A program made the position numbers and the translations under genes. The notes under the pieces are model-generated. The model saw only the letters and a program-made list of their open reading frames with translations. It had not been told where the DNA came from and made no database searches. Shown one piece after another: positions 54,963-64,000 of a stretch of DNA of 64,000 bases. This stretch comes from Stenocarpella maydis (taxonomy: Eukaryota > Ascomycota > Sordariomycetes > Diaporthales > Diaporthaceae). The stretch spans positions 1 to 64,000 of the forward strand of contig NQMI01000087.1 of assembly GCA_002270565.1 (NCBI GenBank). The letters are read 5' to 3'. Positions within the stretch are counted from its first letter, which is position 1; the number at the start of each line of letters is the position of its first letter.

Positions 54963-56497
54963 CTCGGCGGGGCTCCGGCTCGCTGAGAACCTGGAGCTGT
55001 GGTGATGCGCCCTGTGGGATCAAACGGGATGAGGGATATGGCCTAATGGGGAGGTGTCTGCTGCAAGGCGGCGCTGCTGGTGCTTGGCAGGCATGAGTGA
55101 GCGCTGCGCGGTTCAGAAATTTTAGCTGTGTAAAATTCAACCTGCGCACACAGTGTGCTGCAGAGTGTCCGCACACCGTACAGACACGGTACCGACAGCG
55201 TATCTCACAGGGGTCCCCCATGCAAGGCCTACCACGATGCTATGCTACAGGGGTCTTCCCTACCGCGGCTCTTCCCTTCTGACGACAACAGAAAACAAGG
55301 CTGAGCAACCTTTTCACCCTAGAGCTGGGCAGAAGATATGGTTGCCATGGAATTGGTATCTGGCAGAGCACCGCCATGCATAATCGCCCCTCCCTTATTT
55401 ACTTTTAGTACTGAACGAAGTCAAGGACGTCGGGATGACGATGGCAGCCTGGGGTTTGGTTATTTGCCGCGCGATGGCATCTACGGCTTATTCGCACTTG
55501 CATGTCTCACTCCTTCCAAGCCGGGTGCTCAGCTTCGATGCAGGAGGGCGAGGCCTCCATTCCGAAGACAGCCAACCACCACCACGGTCTCTTAGCTGCC
55601 TCTATTCCACATCCTCCATCCATTGATCGGCACAAGTGTTTTTTTCCTTTCTAGTTAATAATGCCCAACAGAGTTACAAGCTGCTACTTGCTCGGCGGCG
55701 CGTTCCGTCAAGCTGCCCCGCCTCGACGGCCTCGTGCTCAGCGTGGGCCTCGGGGTGCGTGGGCGAACAGCCCTCTATACATGGACAAATAGTCGGCAGC
55801 CCCTCAGACTTCGCTCAGCTAACTATTTGCTAGCATAGCCGAGGAAGAAGCTTATAGTGCCCGTGGTGTAGCCTATAGCTCTTAGTCCTCAGCTTAATTT
55901 AGGAATATACCAGTAGTACGTATTAATATACACCCGCGTATTTTTTTTTTTTAGAAGGCCCCGTGGATAATCGCAACGCACCCCGGGGTGGTGTCGACGG
56001 ACCAGCAGGAGCAGGCTGTCGAAGGGGAGGTTGGGACAACTGCCGTACCTGAAGCAGCGATCGTAGATAATCGAATGAAAGAGCCCGAGTTACAAGACGA
56101 GACACAGGCATCAACACATTATTGTAGAGCGCTCTATTTCGAAGATTGTATCAGAAAGTCATGCTATGCCGCTAAGGTCCGCCCATTGGGCCGAGACCAC
56201 ATCCAATGCCTATAAAATACTTATTTCCAACGTACAACGATGCATTCCAGCCGCCCGAACGCTAACCACAACTTGATAACCGAGAACAAGCCGAGCCATG
56301 ACAGGATGAGGGCGGAATGAAAATATTGACTGCAGCCTTTAACAACCCCCAACAGCCAGGCCGACGAGAATTTCTCAACCCACAGACCGCCGGTGAGATA
56401 CCAAGGCTTGGCCCTGTGCTCGTGAACCGACTGCGGCTTATTTACGGCGCCCTCGTCTTGAGGCTGCTCCTAGTCAGACGAGACACGCCCGGGTGGG
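54963..56497. other. gene-free stretch
   Basis: Includes the promoter side of the ankyrin gene. The open frames are short. 55860-55950 is AT-rich with a T-run. A patch at 55988-56210 is open on the plus strand without a start codon or motif and may be a worn repeat. Confidence 0.45.
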
Positions 56498-58275
56498 CTA
56501 AGTAGGGAAGTAAGCTGCGTACGACCCGAAGATGATGTCTTCCTGGATCTCCTCGGGCGTCGGGCCCTTGTACCTAGCCTCCGCCCTGTCCCAGGCCGCC
56601 TTCACGACGGACGCCTTGTCTCCCTCCACGGGCCCAGGAAACACCCCGCCGTCGCGGCGCAGGACCGGCATGAGGTCGAAGTCCCCGGTCCAGATCCCCT
56701 CCTCGACGGCGCGGATGAAGCGGACGTTGAGCAGTTCCTCGGGCTCGCCGGGGCGCAGGCGGCGGCGGGCCGGGCGCGCGATGAACTCCTCCATGGCGTT
56801 GGACAACTCCAGCAGGCGGTAGTACGGCGTCGGGTGCATGAAGCGCCACTTCTTGGGGTTGTCCCTGATCAGATTCTCGACCTCCTGCATGACCTCGGGC
56901 CAGGCGAGTGCGGTCTTGTCATCGAGGATGGTCTGTCCGAAGTCTGTTTTGGCAACATGTGTTAGTTTGCACTTTGGACGTGGTTTCGGTTTCGCTTTTT
57001 TGTTTAGGATCGCTTACCTGGCTCAATAATGACGGGGGTCTTCAGCCTTCTCAGGAGATGGGGAGGGAAGTGCGGCGGCTCGACGTCGTCCTGGTAGAGA
57101 TGGTACGCGACTTCGTTGGCCACAGTGACTCCGTTGGCACCAGGGCCTCCGCTGGCGTTAGGGACTCCTCTGGCGTCAGGAACTCCGTTGACATTAGGAG
57201 TTCCGTTGGCATTGGACAGTCTGTCGGCACCAGGGACAGCGCTGGCGTCAGGGATTCCGTCGACATCAGGAGCTCCGTTGGCATCAAAGGCTCCGCTGGC
57301 GTCAGGGACTTCATTGACATTAGGAGCTCCGTTGCCATTAGGCACTCCGTTGCCATCAGGGGCCTCGTTTGCATCAGGTGATCCGTTGGCATCAGAGGCA
57401 GACTGCGCTGCGGAGTGAGATCCCTTTTTCGACTTCTTGGTCGCTCGCGAGCCGGCAGGCTGCTCTCCAGGACGCTTCGCGGGGACGTTTGGGGCGGGCG
57501 GGTGTGGTGCCATGGGAGGGACGCCGTGCGCTGCAGCAAAACTGCTCGCAAGATTGTCAGGGGGAGGGGCGAAGTAGGTAGGAAGCCAGATGCCAGCCTC
57601 GGGCTGAGGTACGTACGCAGTGTTGTTGAATGCCACAGGTGGTGCAGCACCCTGCGGACCACTGGTTGGTGGAAGATCATACTTTGTTGATATCTGATGA
57701 GGTACGAGCTCTCCGGCCAAATGAGTCGACTGGTAAGTCACGTTGTTGAGCATCTGCAGGTTCTGCTGGACGTGGGTCTGGGGAGGGCCAGGATGCGGTG
57801 CGAAGCTACCGTTGATGATCACTTCGTAGCCCGTGGGCGCTGCTTGTCCATTGTGGACCTGGTGCTGTTGCTGCTGGGCCGAATGCATATATTGGTCTGA
57901 AGCGCCGAGATCATTGTCTCCAGGCTGGCCTGTTGGTGAAGTCATCATTGGCAGACTAGTCGCTGTCGGCACGATGGGTGTTGGTACAAGCGGGACAGCC
58001 GAATTATTGTTTGTAACATAAGGAAACGGAGAGCCTGGATATGGTATGGCTGCCTGAAAAGGCTGGGCAGGAAAGTTATTGGTGTTATAACTGAGGGTCT
58101 GATATCCTGCTGGGGAAGGCGAAATGCTGTTGGTGGCACGGTGCCCCTGAAAGGCTGCTTGTGGCATACCATTATGAGGATAGTGGGCAGGAGAGCTGTT
58201 GATGACGTGATTGGGGGGATGATACCCTGGGGGCGGGGCTGGCCTCGACACATATTGGGTGCCTGGGAGGTTCAT
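56498..58275 (-). CDS. Pro/Gln/Asn-rich protein with conserved C-terminal domain, function unknown
   Basis: Exons 58275-57018 and 56943-56498 (74-bp GT-AG intron) encode 567 residues from the first ATG. Residues 1-300 are Pro/Gln/Asn-rich and likely disordered (transcription-factor-like composition; AQQQQHQVHNGQ), with a basic patch KRPGEQPAGSRATKKSKKGS that could be a nuclear localisation signal. Residues 300-390 are a six-residue repeat encoded by an 18-bp minisatellite. The C-terminal 170 residues are folded and conserved-looking: LLRRLKTPVIIEPDFGQTIL across the splice, then WPEVMQEVENLIRDNPKKWR, LLELSNAMEEFIARPARRRL and EEGIWTGDFDLMP. The frame is open without an ATG for another 250 bases up to about 58533 with similar composition, so the real 5' end probably lies in an unseen upstream exon. 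A nuclear role is inferred. Confidence 0.72.
57128..57397 (-). repeat. 18-bp coding minisatellite, 15 units
   Basis: Fifteen contiguous 18-bp units of the GCTCCGTTGGCATCAGGG type, diverged by point changes but without length change. They encode the degenerate hexapeptide P(D/N)(A/V/G)NGx inside the gene at 56498-58275. The opposite strand is also open across the array, a side effect of the repeat. Confidence 0.93.
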
Positions 58276-58610
58276 GGCAATAGGATGAGGAATGTGCGAG
58301 GCTGCCGCTGGGTTCCAGGCCTGGTGTATAGCCTGGGGCCTCTGGACACCAGAACGACCGGCTCCAGAGGGGATGACAGATGCTGGGCCTACAGGAGCTG
58401 GCCGGGGAGGAATGGGGACATTCTGGGGGCCTTGGCCGTGTCCACTGCCCTGGAAGTTGGCCGGGTTGGGTGGAGAGTGATGATGCGCAGGAGGGTGCGC
58501 CTGCCCCCACTGGTAGGGGTCGTTCAGTTTTTATGAAGGGTTGGTTGGTACAAATGGTTGGTACAAAGCAAGAGCCAACTGCGAGGTGATGAAGTGGGTG
58601 GTGGTGGATG

Positions 58611-58680
58611 GATGAGGATGAAGAGGGCGAGGACGAGGGCAAGGACGAGGGCGAGGGCAAGGACGAGGGCGAGGGCGGGT
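58611..58680. repeat. Purine-only GA/GGC-rich short tandem repeat
   Basis: About 60 bases are nearly pure purine on the plus strand, built from GACGAGGGC and AAGGACGAGGGCGAGGGC units (an 18-bp period). It lies upstream of the 56.5-58.3 kb gene, in its presumable 5' region. Confidence 0.75.
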
Positions 58681-60564
58681 ATTAAAACAAAACAAAATCA
58701 GCTAGCTACTAAAGTTGCCCGTTTTCACCTGTGGAAAATATGCAAGATGAATTTTGACCAGCGTACATCTTCGGGTACCCCCGGTCAAGTGTCCACACTA
58801 GTTGTGCGTAGTCATGAGTTATTCGCGTAGCTTGGCTTTGATGGCCAGCCCATTAATGTACAGTATATCCTGCCATTGGTCACTGGGTGCCTGAAACAGA
58901 TAGAAACAAGCACCAATTAATTTCCTCTGGTGGGACTGCCCGGGAAAAAGGGTTTGTGTGAATCGGATAACCTAAAAATAATCACCACGCGAAAGACAAA
59001 CATATTGCTGTGTCGGTACGAAGCTCTGGGAATATGTGATCTACCAGTTCGATATATGCTGCCCATGACGAGCGACATCTACAAAAAGCACACCTGGGCA
59101 TGTACTGTGCTTCATGGTCTAGCACGCCCGGTCGCAGACCCACGCGAGTCACCATGCCTTGGTCAGGTGGTGAGATCTACCATCCCACTTTTATTATTTG
59201 GGCAACCCTATTTTCTACGAATCCAGAATCTGCGTTGGATATTATTTTGATAGCTCAACGCTCTGTGCCTTGTGTAATGAGCTTTTCTGAAGGGTGAGAT
59301 CTTTCATAACATTTGAGTGACTTCAGGAAACCGCCACTGGTGTTGAGGGGACACGCAGAAGCACTCGTGACAGGTCGCCTAGTGCGTGAGTCAAGCTTAA
59401 TGGCATGGATCGAGGCAGTGCCTACCCAGGAAAGTAAGCCTCCATTTTGCCATGCCACTGTTAAGAGGACTGCTCTGGATTTCTCAATTGAAAATTCTGA
59501 AGAGCAGCATAAGCCAATCTGGAAGATAACCAAAACAATGTTGGAGGACACACGGCTAGTTAGCCAAGCGGCGATGTGACAACAGTGAGTTGAAGACATA
59601 TCATCTGTCGTACCTGCTGTAATTTCTTATCTAATTAGAAATGTAAAATTCTCGCCATGTCTCCGCTTTTCTGGAGAGGCGCCAGGGGTTCATGGATGGT
59701 TCATAGATGTTGTCCAGGCGAGGTGGACGGGAACCCGACAGAGTGTCGTGCTTGACGTGCTAGGACCTTAAGCTATGCTCTCTCAAGCGTAGTGGTCGTT
59801 GCCAAACGTAAGTAAACAATCTCCAAAAGGAGACTAGATTCCGACACCCGATTGGGCCCCAGCACCATCATCCTGTCCCTCTGGTGCATTGCCTGCTTCG
59901 AAATACAGCGCGAATCAGACTGCATGTAGGAAGGAGCAGGCAGGCGGTCTTGCCTATGAGTGCATATATTATCGCGGTAGAGAGAGGGAAAACAACCCGG
60001 ACTTGCCAATTCTTCACCTGCCAACTTCGGGTTAGCCCACTATGAAGTCTGGTGTCATCAATGATGGAAGAGGGAACCAGAACACTACAGGGAGCCATTG
60101 GGACAAGGTAAAAGTTTGTAAGACAGCCCGTTTAGACGCAAAGTGGAGAAAGAGATGACACAAGGGCATAATAGTGGGCCTTTGCCATTCGAAAAAAGGC
60201 TATTAGGCGGAGAATAGGCTATAAATCGAAAACCATACGATGGTATATAATCTCAAGAAAGGCCATCCCATAAGGGGCCTTGGGTATCTAGGTAAGTAGC
60301 CTCCCAGCCTTTAATGAAAGCTATGTTGCCACAGTCCACATCTGCTATGGGAGGTCAGTGCGAATTCCAGAGATATGAGCGACGAAGCTCCGGTGAGCCT
60401 GGCGGAACTCTTGTTTGTTTCGCCGAGGAGCTGGATCGTCCAAGGAGCTTGTAACAAACCTACGTAGGGAGTGGTACAGTGGTTTGCAAGGCGGCTGGAG
60501 AGGTGTTCCAAATGCCGATTGAAGCCAGGGAGAGCAACCCGGGAACTACTTACTCGTGTGCGGA
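58681..60564. other. gene-free stretch
   Basis: Nothing convincingly coding. An open plus frame at 59313-59579 has no motif. The 58.7-58.9 kb portion may contain the missing 5' exon of the minus-strand gene, but no clear ATG-donor pair in phase was found. Confidence 0.45.
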
Positions 60565-61010
60565 ACTAGCTACATAATGACGACAATACGGCCGGACTGC
60601 CGAATCCACACTCTACAGGAGCAGCAGAGTCAAAAGCCAGTGGCCAAGATAAGCCGAGGCGAAGGTGGCGTCGTATCCGTCCGCTGTCCATGTCTGTTCC
60701 TCAAACTCGAGGTAGGCCGTGTTGAGGATGAATGCTTGGATTGGGGTGGTCTCGCCGGACGCTACACGCCTGTTGGTGTCTGCCGCTACTTTGCGAACAT
60801 CTTCCAGCCGGGTGAGGTCCAGAGAAAGGACGTCATGGGGGTGTGGCCGAACAGCGCCTTGGATGGCAGAATACAATGATGGGGCCAACAATGCATTTCG
60901 AACCACATACATCCCATGGAGATTAGCCAAGTCTGGCCGTGAAACAATTTCTTGACCATCGCCACTCCAAGGCCTCCATTGGCTTCAGTCAGGAGGACGG
61001 TCCCTGTCAG
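60565..61010 (-). pseudogene. Short-chain dehydrogenase/reductase (SDR) relic
   Basis: The minus strand holds a worn SDR. An N-terminal cofactor loop TGTVLLTEANGGLGVAMV (normally VTGANGGLG) is followed by a frame change near 60945. A block of 100 residues then reads VRPHPHDVLSLDLTRLEDVR, TPIQAFILNTAYLEFEEQTW and TADGYDATFASAYLGHWLLT, the helix of fungal SDRs like those annotated as oxidoreductase YbdH-type or retinol dehydrogenase-like. A TAG at 60613-60615 replaces a likely Gln (LLLLQ). SGRIVVI appears just beyond it in a third frame. Several lesions make it a pseudogene. The catalytic YxxxK region is not found. Confidence 0.8.
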
Positions 61011-61470
61011 AGTAGTTTGTGCCAGAGCAGTGTGTATGCCCTGGGCTATAGGCGTATCTTTTGGTCTGTTAGTTTAGCTGGTTATGGCGGGCAGCTCCCT
61101 GACATTCCCTTTGGGAGTGACGGCCGTCTTCCCTGACATGGTGGCTAGTTAAAGTAGCTGATTGGTCTTGTTAAGTGAGAGATGAATTGGATTGCAGAAC
61201 TCGAAGCAGTCATTGAGAGGCAGGCATCAACTTGAGGGCTACAGATATCTACGCAAGATGCAGTGTTTCACCTGATGTTGCAATGGACGTTGCGTCCAGG
61301 TCCTCCGGTGTCAATGCACCAATTACAGTCTTGTGTCAGGCCCTGGCAGGCCCCTGGGAGAACCAGCTGATCGGCTGATCGGCAAATCCCGCACTTGACA
61401 GCTGAGCTGCGCCGCAGCCGTGCCCAAGGTTCGGGCTTCTGGTTAGTGGTTTGCTTGATTGGGGTGAAGC

Positions 61471-61523
61471 ACTACAGGGTAACAAACGTTAAATCGCTTG
61501 GTACCGTTATATTTGCCCCTACA
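61471..61523. mobile_element. Remnant of a Tc1-like element end
   Basis: CTACAGGGTAACAAACGTT, then (G)GTACCGTTATATTTGCCCC, matches the inner ends of the 32.4-34.0 kb Tc1-like element (GGGGTAACAAACGTT, then TACCGTTACATCGCCCC). Differences include a short deletion near the tip and C-to-T changes. No second end or transposase is near; it is a lone remnant. Confidence 0.7.
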
Positions 61524-61628
61524 TATCCCTCCTAAGTACCATTTTATAGCAACTTACATATAGACAGTACTTCAAGGCTACAAATGACTTAATTCTACTA
61601 TTATTATTACTACTACTATGATACCTAG

Positions 61629-61937
61629 ATCGGAGGGAAGGTTCTTCGCAGAGGAAACAGGATAATGATTCCATATCGGCTGCTTCACTTCGACCCAGCT
61701 GTCTACGGGAAGGACAGTCATAGCTTCCGACCAGGCAGATTTGCAGGCGAGAGAACCAAGATTCTGACGCGCAGCCCAAGCTGGCGTCCATTTGGTGGTG
61801 GGAAGACGCTTTGCACCAGACGCTTTGACCTCGAGATGGTTGGGCAAACCAGGCTGCCAGAAGTGGACTTGGGGAAACCTGTCCCAGGTGTTTCTTTGGT
61901 CAAAGAAGGTCAGGATTTCAGGGTCAAAATTCGTTGA
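61629..61937 (+). pseudogene. Cytochrome P450 3'-fragment with an in-frame deletion at the haem motif
   Basis: A plus frame of 103 codons reads IGGKVLRRGNRIMIPYRLLH, then FDPAVYGKDSHSFRPGRF, WRPFGGGKTLCTRRFDLEMV and LGKPVPGVSLVKEGQDFRVK to a TGA. This is the C-terminal quarter of a CYP of the cholesterol 7-alpha-hydroxylase/prostacyclin-synthase-like type common in fungi: PERF-like region, haem loop FGGGxxLC and the last strands. Between C-T and RRFDLEM about 15-20 residues (normally GRxxAKxEV with its helix) are missing without loss of frame. The 5' three quarters, including the I-helix and ExxR, are absent. The relic lies 105 bp from the Tc1-like remnant. Confidence 0.85.
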
Positions 61938-62509
61938 GATAAGTCTGATTGATGGCCTTGTACTCAAAAAAAAAAAAATTGGCAAACCCTATGCAAACTT
62001 TAGAACTCCTCCAGCTATCGTCGATGCAAACCATGTAAAGAAACAATGACAGATAAGAGGTGAGCTCTCTCAGCGAGAGGTCTATAACTGCATCACAGGG
62101 TATTCCTGTGGGGAATTCCAGTGGCAGGTTCATGAAATCATCGAAGTAAGAATAATAAATAACATAGAATCCGAGTCCTATCACCTTGGTAGGCTCGGGA
62201 AGCATTTGATTTCAAGGCTTTGGGGGGTATCATGAGCCCGAGACTGGAGAGAATCTGGAACGAGGCCTAAAGTTGGCCAGGGTCACGTCAAATTGGTGGC
62301 GAACTTCGTAGAATTCTCCAGGGTTCTATTCGATGTTTCTGGTGGGGGAGCAGCTCCCCACGCCGAAGTAGAGCCCGGAACAACACAATGATAGATATTA
62401 ATCTCCCATGCGTTAGCTACCTACGGCATGGTACAATGCCAAATCGACCATCAATTCTCATCACTCAAAACAAATACTTTTCCTCCAGGTTGCCTCCTGA
62501 TGCAGTGGA
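61938..62509. other. gene-free stretch
   Basis: 3' side of the SRPBCC gene. An A-run lies at 61966-61978. Nothing else was recognised. Confidence 0.5.
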
Positions 62510-63122
62510 TTAAGCCTTGATGGCAGCCTTCTCCAGGTCGCCCAGCGCCTCGATGCGCTTGTACTTGGCATCGGAGATCACCTCTGTCAGTGCGAGTCAG
62601 TATCGTGAGACGTAGGAGACGGGAAGGCGTGGGGAAGACTGACCTGCGGTGGCATCGCTGGAGAAGTTGGCGCTCCACTCGACATAGGTGCTTCCGGCGT
62701 GGGCACCGGCGGTGACGGCGTGCAAGCGGATGGTGCTCAAGACGCTCGAGTAGGTGAGCTCCGGGCTGGAGGTAATGATGCTGTAGGTGATGGAGTGGTT
62801 GATGGACTGGGTGATGCGGTTAGCGGGGGTGGGCTGAGAGGACCTGGGGGACGAAGGCTAGCAGGGTTGGGGAATTGATCGACGACGAGAGACGACGTAC
62901 CGAGTGCTCCTCCTGCTTGACCTCGTAGACGCTGCCGTCCTTGAAGGTCCACCGGACAAGGTCGGCCTCCTCGTTGGCGCTCTTGACGAACTCGGATTTG
63001 GAGAGGGCGGTCCAGAACTTGGAGAAGTCCTGAAGCTTGATAAAGTGCCAGACGTGGGAGAGGGGTGCCTTGATGACGACGCTCTCGAGAACAGAGGTGG
63101 AGGTGGGGATGGTGGACGACAT
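62510..63122 (-). CDS. Small SRPBCC / START-like (polyketide cyclase/Bet v 1 fold) protein
   Basis: Three exons on the minus strand, 63122-62901, 62806-62644 and 62583-62510 (introns 94 and 60 bp, GT-AG, branch CTAAC in the first), give 152 residues, right for the family. The start is STSVLESVVIKAPLSHVWHF, then IKLQDFSKFWTALSKSEFV, VRWTFKDGSVYEVKQEEHSS, SITYSIITSSPELTYSSVLS, STYVEWSANFSSDA and a C-terminal helix KYKRIEALGDLEKAAIKA. This is the helix-grip fold with a hydrophobic pocket for a lipid or polyketide-like ligand. Close fungal relatives are annotated as polyketide cyclase/dehydrase or SRPBCC proteins, mostly without tested function. The splices restore the frame and the C-terminal helix. 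Confidence 0.88.
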
Positions 63123-63756
63123 CTTGTGTGGGGGATTGTGGAGGTTTGATTCCTTGGTGGACAGGAAAGAACTGGGTATTCTGTTGGGAGGCTGGCTGGC
63201 TGGCTGGCTGATGAGAGATTGTGTCGGGATGGAATGCACCGCGTGGGATTGAGGAGGATGGAAGAAGATGGTTCAAGTAGCTCAAATTCTGTTTGTTTGG
63301 TGACCCGCCCGTTTGTAGCCGTCACAAGCAGAGGTTGTGAGAGAGTGAGGCGAATAAACGTCATATGGGGTAATCTCTAAGCAGACGCCCCAGGGTGGAC
63401 ATAGTGAAGCCGCCCCTGCCGTTTCCCAAACAGGACGAATGTCAATAAACAACTGCTCTGGAGGCAGGAACGGTGTGCAGGGTACCATTCTGTGACGCAG
63501 TTTCTTTGACGTACTGACTAAAAGGAACAGAACAAGGTTATAGGATGTGGAAGGTACGGTCTTTCGCAGAAGCTGATGCAGGCAGTCCAAGAGCTCGCAG
63601 GCAGCTGAGACGCCGCACATGCCACAGGTAGGGACTGACATTTGAGGGCCAGTCCCATATCGAAACACCATCTTTACGACAAAGAATTCCACACACCATC
63701 TGGCTCTTGCCATATACCTACTTTCAGTAGTCGCATCTGTCATTCCAGGGTCTGCT
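63123..63756. other. intergenic stretch between divergent genes
   Basis: Should carry the promoters of the SRPBCC gene (minus) and the gene starting at 63757 (plus). At 63190-63210 there is a short GGCT repeat (CTGGCTGGCTGGCTG). No other named element was recognised. Confidence 0.5.
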
Positions 63757-64000
63757 ATGTCTCACGATCTGCCCTCCGAGGTCGACCTGTTCCCATCTAC
63801 ACCCAGCGCACCCTCCACCTCGCCTCCCTCCTCAGACAACATCGACAATGGCGACTTCGACATCTCGCAGTCTTCAAACTCTTCTCAAATTGTCACCTTC
63901 CATGAAAGTGACTCTGGTCATGCCCAGAAAAATCATGTCATCGGCAAGATCGAGGAAGTCTTCTCAACCATGGTGGATGTTCTTGTCGAAGGTGGCGATG
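63757..64000 (+). CDS. 5' part of a gene cut by the right edge; possibly SPO11-like
   Basis: An ATG at 63757 opens a frame to the window end: SHDLPSEVDLFPSTPSAPST, then DFDISQSSNSSQIVTFHESD and NHVIGKIEEVFSTMVDVLVE. The first 60 residues are Ser/Pro/Asp-rich. The last visible part (IGKIEEVFSTMVDVL) resembles the helix at the start of the Spo11/topoisomerase VI subunit A region (usually a helix of the ...IExIFxxIVDxL type), which would make a meiotic double-strand-break nuclease. Only 81 codons are seen, so the assignment is weak; coding character and codon use are good. Confidence 0.5.
   Translation, partial: MSHDLPSEVDLFPSTPSAPSTSPPSSDNIDNGDFDISQSSNSSQIVTFHESDSGHAQKNHVIGKIEEVFSTMVDVLVEGGD

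Noticed and set aside
1..64000. CRISPR array, operons or prokaryotic signals
   Set aside because: The sequence is eukaryotic, with introns; no spaced identical repeats of CRISPR type.

Overview
The window is nuclear DNA of a filamentous ascomycete (Pezizomycotina, most likely Sordariomycetes). The reasons are short GT-AG introns of about 50-110 bp with CTAAC-type branch sites, genes on both strands with no operons, a recognisable LIS1/NudF (PAC1) gene, a PTH11-like 'fungal rhodopsin' membrane protein, a DUF7703-type membrane protein, Fot/Tc1-like, hAT-like and Ty1/copia-LTR-like elements, and C-to-T changes in CpA context inside repeats that look like repeat-induced point mutation (RIP). The species cannot be named from this sequence alone.

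Layout. 1-85 is the end of an LTR whose second copy lies at 26.8 kb. 2-16 kb: a membrane protein with a long disordered tail, a secreted S1/P1 nuclease, a decayed M20 amidohydrolase, a DUF7703-like membrane protein, an F-box protein, a haloacid-dehalogenase-like hydrolase and a rhodopsin-like membrane protein. 16-22 kb is gene-poor and holds decayed methyltransferase and phosphotransferase genes. 22-26 kb: PAC1 (dynein regulator) and an epoxide hydrolase. 26.4-27.8 kb is an AT-rich, RIP-like repeat island with a solo LTR (5-bp target duplication) and a 511-bp hAT-like element (8-bp target duplication). 28.7-34 kb: an intact MDR oxidoreductase, a dead GNAT acetyltransferase and a dead Tc1/mariner-like transposon apparently nested in a smaller element. 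34.5-43 kb: a secreted S41-type peptidase and several fungus-specific proteins. 43.8-50 kb is sparse: a 55-residue CxxCxGxG protein, a NADAR gene broken by one stop codon, and gene relics. 50-64 kb: a large GC-rich fungus-specific gene with an apparent one-base frame break and a nearby assembly gap, an ankyrin protein, a Pro/Gln-rich protein with an 18-bp minisatellite, SDR and P450 relics beside a transposon-end remnant, a small SRPBCC protein, and the 5' part of a gene running off the right edge.

Genes are independent units and no biosynthetic cluster or operon is evident. The most striking property is the number of decaying accessory genes (at least seven recognisable ones, plus the transposase) between intact conserved genes. 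Splice sites were assigned by eye from consensus and reading-frame continuity; every intact multi-exon model given here sums to a multiple of three. No tRNA, rRNA or CRISPR array was found.
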